Source of the DNA: Ruminococcus flavefaciens ATCC 19208
GTDB taxonomy: Bacteria > Bacillota > Clostridia > Oscillospirales > Ruminococcaceae
Direction: 5' to 3'
Length of the DNA: 64,000 bases
Assembly (NCBI RefSeq): GCF_000518765.1
Contig: NZ_KI912490.1
Span: forward strand, 62,001-126,000
Of this stretch, positions 52,915 through 63,200 are shown piece by piece; the first letter of the stretch is position 1; the number at the start of each line of letters is the position of its first letter. Both the position numbers and the translations under genes were made by a program. The notes below the pieces were generated by a model that was not told the DNA's origin, made no database searches, and saw nothing but the letters and a program-made list of their open reading frames with translations.

Positions 52915-52943
52915 ATTATACTATTTTATTCACGATTTGGCAA
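52915..52943 (-). promoter_or_regulatory. Promoter of the PL11 gene
   Basis: On the minus strand TTGCCA (52943-52938) and TATAAT (52920-52915) are 17 bases apart. The roughly 400-base gap to 53264 holds this promoter and the palindrome at 53240, but no gene. Confidence 0.75.
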
Positions 52944-53239
52944 TGATTTATTGTCTCTTTTTTCTGCGATTTTACCCCACAAATGTGCTTATATGCAAAA
53001 TAATGACATATAAAAATAGCATGATACCATTATATTACATAAAAAACAAATACGCTCTGTCTTTTAGTTTTAAATCACTCAGCATCGGTTAGACTTTCCG
53101 TACAAATCCTGCCGACCGTTTTTGTGCATATAGCAGAATTACAAAAATTATTTTCTGATAATCAACGGTTTCCCATTGATTTTTGTTCTTTTTCAGCCAT
53201 ATTATAAAAAGACACTTGCAGACACAAGCATATAAAAAA

Positions 53240-53262
53240 GGACGGATAATATCCGTCCTACA
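53240..53262. repeat. Dispersed palindrome, copy 2
   Basis: GGACGGATAATATCCGTCC then TACA, near the leftward permease stop; copy 1 is at 29431-29454. It may also act as a terminator hairpin for the permease. Confidence 0.6.
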
Positions 53263-53264
53263 TC

Positions 53265-54371
53265 TTAGCTTATTAAATACTGAACTCCCAAAAGAAGTCC
53301 GAGAAGTGCAAAGTTTATAACTGAAAAAACTGCAAAATATCTGCCTGTCTGAGCCTTCTCGTCCTTGCGGTAGAGCTGGAATGAAATAAGACTTGCCAGA
53401 GATGCAATAAGTGTTCCGAAGCCGCCTATATCAACTCCGAGAAGAAGCTGTGTACCGTTATCCGTGAACTCCGCAAGCATTACTGCCGCAGGAACATTGC
53501 TTATGACCTGTGAAAGAAGTGCTGCTGAGATAAGCTCTCTGCCTGTGAGGATACGCGAAAAGAAGTCGCTTACAGCTTCTATTCTTGCAATATTTCCCAC
53601 AAATACAAAAAAGCCCACAAATGTTGCAAGCAGTGCATAGTCCACCTTGCCCAGCAGCTTGATATCGCATACCAATGCCGCAGCAAGTGCAGCTATAAGG
53701 CACACCCAGTCAGGGATAAGTCTGAACACCGCTGCAATGCACACAAGAAAAAGTCCCGTATATACCGCCGCTTTTAACTTTGGTATCTCAGTATCCTTAC
53801 TTTCGGGAGCTTTGCATTTATCCTTCGGCAGAAGCAGCGTAAGTCCCATTACAGCCGCAAGTCCAACTGCTCCAACAGGGAGCATGGTTTTCAGGAAAGT
53901 CATTGCTGTAAGTCCGTACTTATCATACAGGAACAGGTTCTGCGGATTTCCTACAGGAGTCATCATACTTCCGAGGTTTGCCGCCGCTGTTTCGAGAACT
54001 ACCGTAAGTATAAGGCTTTTGCTGTCATTGATACTGCTATAGATAAGCAGTGTCAGCGGTACAAAGGTTATGAGTGCAACATCATTTGTAACAAGCATTG
54101 CACTGAAAAAGCATATCAGCGTAAGAACTGCACCAAGTCTGCGGACTGTTCCCGTTTTGCTGAGTATGATACGTGTCAGCTTATCGAATATGCCTATGCT
54201 GCGCAGTCCTGCTACAGCCGCCATAAGTGCGAAAAGCTCAATGAGGACTGTACTGTTGCAGTAACCGATGTACTCCTTATCGGGCGGTATTATGAACATA
54301 GTTGCTATGGCGAGAAGAAGTGATATAACAAGTACAGGCTGTGCCTTTATAAATTTTCGTATTCCCGTCAT
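53265..54371 (-). CDS. SLC13/ArsB-like anion permease
   Basis: 368 aa with about ten to eleven membrane helices. The paired family signatures are seen: FFSAMLVTNDVALITFVPL and NLGSMMTPVGNPQNLFLY in the first half, LLSQVISNVPAAVMLAEF in the second. The ion transporter superfamily moves dicarboxylates, citrate, sulfate or arsenite; the substrate is not determined. The ATG at 54371 lies in an ATGA overlap with the upstream acetyltransferase stop and has AAGGAG, so the two genes are coupled. Confidence 0.88.
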   Translation of the reverse strand: MTGIRKFIKAQPVLVISLLLAIATMFIIPPDKEYIGYCNSTVLIELFALMAAVAGLRSIGIFDKLTRIILSKTGTVRRLGAVLTLICFFSAMLVTNDVALITFVPLTLLIYSSINDSKSLILTVVLETAAANLGSMMTPVGNPQNLFLYDKYGLTAMTFLKTMLPVGAVGLAAVMGLTLLLPKDKCKAPESKDTEIPKLKAAVYTGLFLVCIAAVFRLIPDWVCLIAALAAALVCDIKLLGKVDYALLATFVGFFVFVGNIARIEAVSDFFSRILTGRELISAALLSQVISNVPAAVMLAEFTDNGTQLLLGVDIGGFGTLIASLASLISFQLYRKDEKAQTGRYFAVFSVINFALLGLLLGVQYLIS

Positions 54372-54823
54372 ACTGTCTCCTTGGTCATAAGACCGTAGTG
54401 CGAGAGCCTGTAGCCCCTGCTGAAATAGCATGAAAAAGCCGCTTCGTTTTCCTCTTCTATCTCAAGCTTGAAGCGAACAGCCTGTGGGAATTCCTTTTCA
54501 ATAAACTTCAAAAGCGCACTGCCAATGCCAAATCTGCGGTATTCGGGCTTTATGTACAGATCCTCCAGCCATACGCATATACCGCCGTATTCAGTGGTGT
54601 AGCCCAGTGCAGTCATGGCGTAGCCTGCCGCCTCGCCGTTCAGTTCGAGCATAAATCCGCGCAGAAACGGCATATCGCTGATACAGTCGTCAAAGTCCTT
54701 TTCGAGCACGCTGTCCGATGACTTGTGTATGACCGCTGGAGAGTCGTAAAATTCCCTCATCATTGCCATAACTTCGGCTTTATCGTCAGCCGTAAGCTCA
54801 CGAATAGTTACATTCTTTTCCAT
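54368..54823 (-). CDS. GNAT-family N-acetyltransferase
   Basis: 151 aa from the ATG at 54823 (AAAGGAAG upstream); the frame from 54886 lacks a ribosome binding site. The acetyl-CoA motif YIKPEYRRFGIGSALLKF lies at about 90-107, followed by EENEAAFSCYFSRGY. Its stop overlaps the permease start (ATGA). Substrate unknown; coupling to a permease could mean it modifies the transported compound, which is inference. Confidence 0.85.
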   Translation of the reverse strand: MEKNVTIRELTADDKAEVMAMMREFYDSPAVIHKSSDSVLEKDFDDCISDMPFLRGFMLELNGEAAGYAMTALGYTTEYGGICVWLEDLYIKPEYRRFGIGSALLKFIEKEFPQAVRFKLEIEEENEAAFSCYFSRGYRLSHYGLMTKETV

Positions 54824-54924
54824 ATTATCTTCCTTTCGCATTACTGCGCCAATTATTATACCACTTTTTTCGCCCAGCGTCAACACGAAAAACGTTTATT
54901 TTTAATGCGCTGAGACACGGCATA

Positions 54925-54953
54925 TTGACACAGAGAACAACTCATTGTATAAT
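54925..54953 (+). promoter_or_regulatory. Promoter of nitroreductase gene 2
   Basis: Perfect TTGACA (54925-54930) and TATAAT (54948-54953), 17-base spacer. Confidence 0.88.
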
Positions 54954-54991
54954 GGTAACTATACAAATAAAACTTTTCGGGAGATGTAATA

Positions 54992-55579
54992 ATGGATCAG
55001 ATAAAAGACAGAAGAAGCATCAGAAAATACAGCTCACGTCCCGTTGACAAAAAGCTTACAGACGAAATACTCAGTGCTGCAATACTTGCACCGTCAGCCA
55101 AGAACAGACAGCCGTGGAAGTTCATCGTTTACAGCGGCAGCTCAAAAAATGAACTTCTTACCGCAATGGAAAAGGGACTCACAAAAACAAAGGAAGAGCT
55201 TGCGCATATGCCAAACTCGGAATATATGCTGTCAGACGCTTTCAACACACTGAAAATAATGAAGGAAGCTCCGACGGTAATAATTGTCCTGAATACCAAC
55301 GGCAGCTCTCCGTTTACGGATATAGACCATTTTGCACGTATCACCGAGATATGTGACAGCCTGTCAATCGGTGCAGCTATAGAAAATATGCTCCTGAAAG
55401 CTACAGAACTGGGACTCGGTACACTATGGATAGCCAATACCTCTTTTGCGTACAACGAGCTTGTGAGCTATATCGGAACTACTGCACAGCTGATAGGCGC
55501 AGTTGCTCTCGGCTACGCAGATGAAGCTCCATACCCAAGACCGCGCAAAAGCTTTGATGAGGTCGTTGAATACAGATAA
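54992..55579 (+). CDS. Nitroreductase family FMN oxidoreductase
   Basis: 195 aa. RRSIRKYSSRPVD at the N-terminus, APSAKNRQPWKFIV (about 32-45) and ELGLGTLWI near the C-terminal half form the FMN site. It reduces nitroaromatics or quinones; physiological substrate unknown. It has a consensus promoter and terminator, so it is monocistronic. Confidence 0.92.
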   Translation: MDQIKDRRSIRKYSSRPVDKKLTDEILSAAILAPSAKNRQPWKFIVYSGSSKNELLTAMEKGLTKTKEELAHMPNSEYMLSDAFNTLKIMKEAPTVIIVLNTNGSSPFTDIDHFARITEICDSLSIGAAIENMLLKATELGLGTLWIANTSFAYNELVSYIGTTAQLIGAVALGYADEAPYPRPRKSFDEVVEYR

Positions 55580-55582
55580 GAA

Positions 55583-55621
55583 AAGTCCGAAAGCAGTCAT
55601 CAAGACTGCCTTCGGACTTCA
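55583..55621. terminator. Bidirectional terminator
   Basis: AAGTCCGAA-x-GCAGTC pairs with GACTGC-x-TTCGGACTT, with a T-rich flank; between convergent genes. Confidence 0.85.
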
Positions 55622-55635
55622 CTTTTATACCATTA

Positions 55636-58482
55636 TCAGACAAATGCCATTATCTCACCTGATAAGAACTTTTTCAGCAGAACAAGGTCGTCCTCGTTGA
55701 TCACACTATCGCCGTTGATATCTGCTGCCTCGAACCTTTCTGTATCGCCGTCTACAGCTGCATTTCGCATACTGCAAAGGTCGAAAACATCAACGATGCC
55801 GTCACCGTTAAGGTCGCCGGGTATGTATTCCTCAGCAGGAGTGTTAGGCTTCCACCAGTTGATATTGAAAAGATAGCTCTCTCCGCCTGTGAATACAAGA
55901 TATACGTCATGCTTGCCGCTTGTGGCTTCGATGTTACAGGTCTTTGTCACCCATTCCTGCCAGCCGCCTGTGTTTGTTACTTCAGTGCTTCCGATGATCT
56001 TTCCGTCGGGAGAGTCAAGACGTACTTCCAGAACAGCGTCCGAGCCGTTTGAAGCTACACGGAAGTCGATCTTATCCGCACCTGTAAGGTCTATATCCTT
56101 GAAGCCTATGTAGTCGCCGTCCTCGATATAGCCTACGTCGCTTCCGCCCTCTGAGCAGCTCTCGATGTCTATGCCTGACTTGTAATCGTAATTCTCAGCT
56201 TCGATAACATTGCTTTCGCTGCTGCCCATTCCCTTTATACGGAGAATATGGCTGGACTTGCTGAGCACCTTTCCTTCTCTGTCAAGCACGTAGATACGGT
56301 ACTCGCCTTCCTCTGAAGGAGTTCTTATGCTGCCTGTACTGCCGCCTGCTCTTGTCATATCAGCTCCTGCCTTGAAGCTTGTTGTGCCGTCGGGAGCTAT
56401 CCAAACATTGCCGTCCACCTTTCTCACAGGGAGCTTGCTGCCGCCTGTAGTTGCACAGCTTGCAGGGAAAGCATAATCAGCTGCGGATTTCAGCCATGAA
56501 GGCATAAGGCTGCGGTATTCGTCGGATATACCCGAATTTACACACACCTTGTACTGAGCAAAAGGCCATACGTTGTCAGATACCACTATAGGAGTATCAA
56601 TGTCGCTGTACGGTGGGTTCTTACCCATTTTGTTTACTGTAGCATAAGTGCGCTTTATTGTGAGGTGGTGCTTGTCGCCGTACTCCTCACAGTTAATAGT
56701 ATAAGTTACGTTAGGACTTATTTCGAGAACGTTGTCATTCTCCTCGATGTAGGTAGTACCCTCATCGTTATGGAGTCCGTAGGTAGGAGCTCCGGGACCG
56801 CCTGCGGGTATGCCCTGTATGTAGTTCTCGTTGATAACAGTTCCCGGCATCTGACCGATAGTATAGATACCGCCGCTGTCATGGAGTCTGTTCAGCGAAT
56901 TGATGACTCTGTTATAGCATATCATATTATCGTGGCAGGTTGTGCTGTCCTTGAAGTTGCACCAGCCCCAGCCAAGATGTATGCCGTTGTATGCCGTCTT
57001 TTCGATAGTATTGCTGAGTATCTTCACAGACTCAACGAAGTAAGCCGTAATAGCTGCACAGCCGCCGAAGCCGTGTACTACGCTTATATCGTAAAGTAAA
57101 TTCTGAGTTATGAGGTCGTTCTTGCATATTCCCTCGACCTCCTTCGGGAACTTCTCATGATTGTTCCATGCAGCATCACCTATATAGATATGCTGTGGGT
57201 GACCAACTGTGATACCGCTGGAAGTGATATCTGTAATGAAGTTTCCGCTTACCTCGGAATTGATAACATCATTGGTCATTGAGATACCATCTGCACCCGT
57301 ATGCTTTACAACATTGCCTGTAAGCCTGATGTTGTCGCTGTTGGTAATATGTATAGCAGCAGGGAGAGTATCGACCATTTCATACTTCTTTGAATGCCAG
57401 TTTGAATCAGCAAAAGCAGTATAGCTCTGAGCTGCCTGACAGGTAGTCTTACCGTGTGAGCCTGCAACCTCTGTGAGCTGATAGTCCGTATTTGCAAAGG
57501 TTATGCCGCTGAAGCTTATATTCTGTACACGGTCACTTGTGGACTTTCCTGCTATCTTGATAAGTCCGTCAGCAACAGGAGCTTCAACGTCCGCACTTGT
57601 CATATCCTCACCGCTGCGCGGATAATAGTACAGAACCTTCTGAGTCTTGTCAAAGAAGAACTCGCCCTCGCTGTCAACGAACGAAAAGGCATTGTATATG
57701 GTATGAGTGCCGCCTGTGGAGAAGCCTGCTCCCCAGCCCGGAGTCTGAGCTATAGCACCGTATGGCTGCTGCATGAGAAGTATCATGCTTCCGCCGTCGT
57801 ACTTGATATCACGTGAGCAGACGATATTCTCGTTCCATGTAGTACCGTTCACTACCTCAAGATCATCAAAGTTTGAAGTGATACGCGGCATAGAGCCTGC
57901 GTCGTAAACGATGCCGTCACTCTTCTTGCCTGAGTTCCACGCCCAGTCAGCCTGACCTGCAGTAACGTAGTAATCTCCGTAGCCGCCCTTTGCCTGCACC
58001 TGCACACTGCCCATATTAGCACGTTTATCGTTGACATAAAGGTTTCTCAGCTTGATGTCTCTGTCAAGAGGTGCCGACCAGAGCTTATCGTTGTACTTAG
58101 TCCAGCCTGTTACCTGCTGAGCACCGTTGATAACAGGGACTTCCTTGTCATACGCCTCATATCTTACAGTAAATCCGCCTGTACCCGAATCACGGGTATC
58201 AAATTCAACAGGCTGTGTAAGACGGTAATCACCGCCGCGGAGATACACAACGATATCTCCTGTCATATCACCGTTGATCTTGCGCACCTCGTCCCTTGCC
58301 TTTTCAAGTGTGGCAAAAGGTGCTTCGATAGTACCGTCTCCGCTGTCGCTTCCATCAGGTGAAACAAAAAATACTGCCTGCATACCTGCGGCTTTTGAAG
58401 CAACCGATAAACCGCCCACATTAACGGCTGACATGACTGCTGCCAGACTGACAGCGACTGCTGACATTCGTTTCAGGATCAT
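55636..58482 (-). CDS. Cellulosomal right-handed beta-helix protein with CBM6 and dockerin (GH141-like)
   Basis: 948 aa, secreted (signal about 1-33). The start of the mature protein, FFVSPDGSDSGDGTIEAPF, is typical of beta-helix polysaccharide enzymes. Residues about 40-630 hold parallel beta-helix repeats (AIHITNSDNIRLTGNVV, GISMTNDVINSEVSGNF). A module with PSWLKSAADY follows, then CBM6 (about 755-880, IEAENYDYKS, NTGGWQEW, NINWWKP) and a dockerin (about 887-948, GDLNGDGIVDVFDLCSMRN and NEDDLVLLKKFL). The layout resembles GH141, a xylanase/fucosidase family, but I cannot confirm catalytic residues, so the activity is open. GGAGG precedes the start. Confidence 0.85.
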   Translation of the reverse strand: MILKRMSAVAVSLAAVMSAVNVGGLSVASKAAGMQAVFFVSPDGSDSGDGTIEAPFATLEKARDEVRKINGDMTGDIVVYLRGGDYRLTQPVEFDTRDSGTGGFTVRYEAYDKEVPVINGAQQVTGWTKYNDKLWSAPLDRDIKLRNLYVNDKRANMGSVQVQAKGGYGDYYVTAGQADWAWNSGKKSDGIVYDAGSMPRITSNFDDLEVVNGTTWNENIVCSRDIKYDGGSMILLMQQPYGAIAQTPGWGAGFSTGGTHTIYNAFSFVDSEGEFFFDKTQKVLYYYPRSGEDMTSADVEAPVADGLIKIAGKSTSDRVQNISFSGITFANTDYQLTEVAGSHGKTTCQAAQSYTAFADSNWHSKKYEMVDTLPAAIHITNSDNIRLTGNVVKHTGADGISMTNDVINSEVSGNFITDITSSGITVGHPQHIYIGDAAWNNHEKFPKEVEGICKNDLITQNLLYDISVVHGFGGCAAITAYFVESVKILSNTIEKTAYNGIHLGWGWCNFKDSTTCHDNMICYNRVINSLNRLHDSGGIYTIGQMPGTVINENYIQGIPAGGPGAPTYGLHNDEGTTYIEENDNVLEISPNVTYTINCEEYGDKHHLTIKRTYATVNKMGKNPPYSDIDTPIVVSDNVWPFAQYKVCVNSGISDEYRSLMPSWLKSAADYAFPASCATTGGSKLPVRKVDGNVWIAPDGTTSFKAGADMTRAGGSTGSIRTPSEEGEYRIYVLDREGKVLSKSSHILRIKGMGSSESNVIEAENYDYKSGIDIESCSEGGSDVGYIEDGDYIGFKDIDLTGADKIDFRVASNGSDAVLEVRLDSPDGKIIGSTEVTNTGGWQEWVTKTCNIEATSGKHDVYLVFTGGESYLFNINWWKPNTPAEEYIPGDLNGDGIVDVFDLCSMRNAAVDGDTERFEAADINGDSVINEDDLVLLKKFLSGEIMAFV

Positions 58483-58639
58483 AGTATTCCTCCTTATTAA
58501 ATTTTAATATCCCATTCTATACTATCACTTCACCTGTTTTGTGCATGATAGCTATATTTATATCTAACATCTTAATTATAATACAACATACCGCATAATA
58601 ATACAACTATTATTTCTTTTTTGGTAATATATCTCCCCC

Positions 58640-58668
58640 TTGATTTTTCAGCCTCCTTATGATATAAT
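58640..58668 (+). promoter_or_regulatory. Promoter of the MATE gene
   Basis: TTGATT (58640-58645) and TATAAT (58663-58668), 17-base spacer. Confidence 0.75.
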
Positions 58669-58693
58669 ATTTGCTATTCAGCAGGAGGTAATT

Positions 58694-60091
58694 ATGTTTT
58701 CGCAATTCAGAAAGAAATTCATTGGTGACAGAACGTTCTACAAGATAGTTCTCAGCATGGTAATTCCCATGATACTGCAAAATCTTGTCACCAACTTCGT
58801 AAGTCTCATAGACAATATCATGGTAGGCAGTATGGGTACAGAGCCTATGAGCGGTGTATCCATAGTCAACCAGTTCATATTCGTTTTCAACGTTACCGTA
58901 TTCGGAGCAGTTGCAGGTCCAAGCATATTCGGAGCGCAGTTTTTCGGAAAGAGCGACCATGAGGGTCAGAAATATACCTTCCGTTTCAGACTCCTAATTT
59001 GCACTGCTATCATAATTGCCGCAGCAGCTGTATTCGAGATTTTCGGCTCGCCCCTGATAAAGCTGTTCATCAGCAAGGAGAGCGCACCTCAGCAGGCTGA
59101 GGAGATACTGGGATACGGTATGGATTATCTGAGAATAATGGTATTCAGCCTTATCCCATTTGCCATCGGTCAGGCTTATTCAAGTATAGTCCGCGAGTGC
59201 GGAGAAACACGTGTCCCTATGGTGGGAGCTATGTCCGCCGTAGGTATAAATGTACTGCTTGACTACGGTCTCATCTTCGGCAAGCTTGGTATGCCTACAA
59301 TGGGCGTAAAGGGTGCAGCAATAGCGACTGTTATCGCTAAAACAGTGGAAGCCCTTGTAGTGGTAATCTGGGCACACACTCACCCTCAGCGCAATAAATA
59401 CATCGTGGGAGCTTTCCGCGGCTTCCGCATACCGCGCCGACTTACCGCAGATATAATCAAACGAGGCACTCCATTATTCATAAACGAGTTTCTCTGGTCG
59501 CTGGGAATGTCTGTAGTTGCACAGTGCTATTCCGTCCGCAGCACCGAGGTCGTAGCCGCAAGAAATATATCAAGCACCATGACTAATCTTTTCAGCTCTG
59601 TATATCTGCAAATGGGTGCTTGTATCGCTATACTCGTGGGAGCAAAGCTCGGTGCGAACAAGCTGAAGGAAGCCCGTGACCTTGACAACAAGCTGCTTTT
59701 CTTTGCAGTTGCCGCAGCCGCTGTTGTTGCCGTATGTATGATGCCGCTTGCAGGACTTTTCCCCAAGCTGTACAATACTGAGGCTTCCGTGCGTTCACTT
59801 GCCTCATACATGATAATCATACAGGCACTTACAATGCCCATGTGGGGTTACACGAACGCCTGCTACTTCACTCTGAGAAGCGGCGGAAAAACAGGTATCA
59901 CCTTCCTTTTCGACTTTGGCTTCACATGGTTCCTTATGATCCCCCTCGCCGCAGTTCTTTCTTATTTTACTTCATTTGACATACGCATCGTATTTGCTGT
60001 AGTTACCCTGTCAGAGATAGTCAAGGTTTTCATCGGTTATTTCATGGTGCGCAGCAATATATGGATAAACAATATCGTTGACGACATTTGA
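58694..60091 (+). CDS. MATE-family efflux transporter
   Basis: 465 aa with twelve membrane helices in two related halves. MVIPMILQNLVTNFVSLIDN in helix 1 and YGLIFGKLGMPTMGVKGAAIAT are family patterns. MATE proteins export drugs or metabolites in exchange for sodium or protons; the substrate is not known. The ATG at 58694 follows AGGAGG, so the longer frame from 58640 is rejected. Confidence 0.93.
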   Translation: MFSQFRKKFIGDRTFYKIVLSMVIPMILQNLVTNFVSLIDNIMVGSMGTEPMSGVSIVNQFIFVFNVTVFGAVAGPSIFGAQFFGKSDHEGQKYTFRFRLLICTAIIIAAAAVFEIFGSPLIKLFISKESAPQQAEEILGYGMDYLRIMVFSLIPFAIGQAYSSIVRECGETRVPMVGAMSAVGINVLLDYGLIFGKLGMPTMGVKGAAIATVIAKTVEALVVVIWAHTHPQRNKYIVGAFRGFRIPRRLTADIIKRGTPLFINEFLWSLGMSVVAQCYSVRSTEVVAARNISSTMTNLFSSVYLQMGACIAILVGAKLGANKLKEARDLDNKLLFFAVAAAAVVAVCMMPLAGLFPKLYNTEASVRSLASYMIIIQALTMPMWGYTNACYFTLRSGGKTGITFLFDFGFTWFLMIPLAAVLSYFTSFDIRIVFAVVTLSEIVKVFIGYFMVRSNIWINNIVDDI

Positions 60092-60100
60092 ATACATAGC

Positions 60101-60145
60101 GAAACGCCGCCGCTTCGAGGGCAGAAGCTGCGGTGTTTCTTTTTC
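60101..60145 (+). terminator. Terminator of the MATE gene
   Basis: GAAACGCCGC (60101-60110) pairs with GCGGTGTTTC (60130-60139), with a nested GCTTC/GAAGC stem, followed by five T. Confidence 0.88.
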
Positions 60146-60276
60146 TGAGGAAATTGTTGTATCGAATGAATAGAATCAGGCTTTGAATTATGCACTAACA
60201 AAGCTGTAATGTGTGCACGGTCATATTATCGCCGCCATATCCGCCCTTTGAAAAGGAGCGGATATACGCGTATTAT

Positions 60277-63200
60277 TTACTGTCCCTCGTGGAAGAAGTA
60301 AGGAAGTGCATCATAGATGTACCATCTTACATAGCCCCACCAGTGAGTCTTTTCGATACCGTCGTTACTGCTTGCAACGAGGAAGTAGAAGTTGCCCTTT
60401 GAGAAGTCAGATGTGTAGGTGAAGCGCTTTGTATCCTGCTTGAGAGGATTGATAAGTCCAAGCATATTGTTGTATGCAAGATCCTTGTCGCCTGTAGCAG
60501 CAAGTACGAAGTACTCTCTCTGGCTGAAGCCTGACTTGTCAATAGCGTTCTGAACGCCCTGTACACCGCCCCAGCAGTGACCTGACAGCGGCATATAGTA
60601 TGCACAGATATCAAGGTTGTTTATGAGCATATTCCATGTAGAACCGCCGCCCATTGAGAATCCGCCGTATGCACGGTGATATCTTGTAGCCTTGAGGTTG
60701 TCGAGTGAGGTATTCTTCTCAGCGTATGTTGAATACTTGCCTTCAACATATGGAATAATGCTCTGACGCATTTCGTTCCACACTGTGCCTGCGCCCATAT
60801 TTCCGTCATTTGAAGGACAGCCGTTGAACGTAGGAGTTACAACGATCATTGGTTCGAGCTCACCGTTCTTTATCATATTGTCGAGGATATTCTGCATCTT
60901 GACATCGTTGCTGAATATTGTATTCTCGTTCTCTCCGCCGCCGTGCATGAGATAGAACACGTTGTACTTCTTGCTTTCGTCATAGCCGTATGGAAGGTAT
61001 ACATTCATTGACTTGTTTCCGTTGATGCCTGTATAGTTTTCCTTGACGATCTTACCAGCCTGTGAGCACTGGTTCAGGTACTGGTCATTTGCACGGTACT
61101 GGAGATTAGGATTATAGTTGAAGTTTGACTTAGGCACTGTCGTTGTTGTAGTTGTAGTAGTCGTTGTAGTCGTAGTTGTTGTAGTAGTTGTAGCAGGTGC
61201 GGAAACTGTCTTGATATTGTCAGCATAGCTCTCAGGGAACTGACTGATCGAACCTAAGAGGTACTTCTGTATAGCAAGAGCATCGTTTGCGGTGATTCCG
61301 CCGCCTGCTTCGCTTACGTCCGCATTGAAGATACCCGGCTCTGTAAGAGCGTACTTGTTCGGATTTGCAAGAGACTGCATGATAAGAACAACGTCGCCCA
61401 TATCTACACCGCTGTCACCGTTTGCGTCGCCCCACTTTGATACCTTTGCATTAAGTATATCCTTGAGATCCTGTACGGGTACGGGAGCTGTTGTAGTTGT
61501 AACAACAGGAGGTGCTGTAGTAGTTGTGGTGATAACTGCCTGAGGACCGTCCACCTTTACGCCTGCCTGCGCACCGATAGCCTCATCAACATAGAAGCTG
61601 TACTCGTCTGTATCTGTCTCAACATACATCTGGAGATCAGAAGCGCCCTCAGGTATCTTGTAATTGGTATTTGCAAGCTGTACCCACTCACCCTTTGGTA
61701 CAGCATCAACGATAGCTATCTTGTCATACTGTACCTCAGTACCGTCATTGTACTGGAGAGTAAGATAGAATTTCTGTGAAGCAGGACCTTCAGTATATTT
61801 TACAACTGTGCTGAAGCTGTATTCCTGACCCGCCTTGAATACAGATGAGGAAAGTGTACGTACAGCGCCATTCCAGCTTGCTTCTCTGCCTGTGCAGGCA
61901 ATAGAGCCAGAACCTGCATAATGCTCTGATGTATCATTTGCTACCTTTGCAGAGCCTCTGCCTGTCCATGAATCAGCACCTGTATCAAATGTATTGTGGA
62001 AGTAATAACCGTTCTCATCAGGCTCAATAACAACAGGATTGCCGCTGAGCACCTTGCTGCCGTTGCAGCCGTTCCATGTTGTACGGTCATACTCGAAAAA
62101 GTCGATATCTGCATAGCCGCCTGTTGACTTTGTAGGATAGCTGTAGATACCGCTGCGGTAGCCTGTAAAGAGCTTGAGATCATAGCTCATAGACAGTTCC
62201 TGACCGAGCTTAGTCCAGTTCTGACCGTCGTATGAATAGTAGAAGTTAGCCTTGTCTATATTGTTTGACGAGCTTCCGTCGGAATTTACAGTTGCGAATT
62301 TGAAGTCAACCTTGAGGTATATCTCATCGCCGTTCATATTCTGCTCTGCTACTATCTTGTTGGAGCTGTTTCCGACTTCATTGCCGTTGTTTATTGACAT
62401 ATATACTTTCTTCTGACCGCTGTCTGTAACATAGACACCGATACAGCCGTACTTGAGCTGGAATGCTGAAAGACCTGCATAGTCGCCTGCCTTCATATGT
62501 GATGCATCAAGTTTTATGTAGCTGCTGCATGCAGGACCCTCTGTACGCATAGTAAGAGTATTTCTTGCGTTGAGAAGATGTGAAGCAATAGTCTTGTTCT
62601 TCAGACGGAGCCAGCCCTCACGCTCTGTAACAGACCATGCGCTGTTGTCTGGATTATGGTTCCACTGCCATTCGAGAGCGAGATCGTTTGTGGAGTAGTC
62701 AAAGCTGTCATCGCCTGCAAGGTCTGTGCCCTTGCTTGTGCCGAGGTCAATAGTGATTGGAGCTTTTCCGTTAACGCCCATCATCGGCCAGTCGTTCTGC
62801 CATGTTACAGGTACAAGTACAGGTATACGACCTACAGAGCCGTGATCCTGGAACATAAGTCCGTACCATTTTCCGTCGGGAGTATCAACGATACCGCCCT
62901 GTGCAACGCCTGCACCGTATGAGCCTAAGCTCGAATCGAGAAGGGTCTTGTTCTCCCAGCTGCCTGTGAGGCTCTTTGAACGGTAGCAGAATTCAAGTCT
63001 GCCATGACCTGACGGCCATGCGATACCGAGTATATAATAGTAGCCGTTTATCTTGTGTATGTGCCAGCCCTCACCTGCAAGGTTGTTGAAGTTTGTCTTG
63101 AAAAGCTGCTTTTCAAGTCCGCCCGACTTCCAGCCTGTCATATCGGAGTTAAACTCCTTGATGTTACAGGTACCGCCTGCACCGTATACGAGATAGTTTC

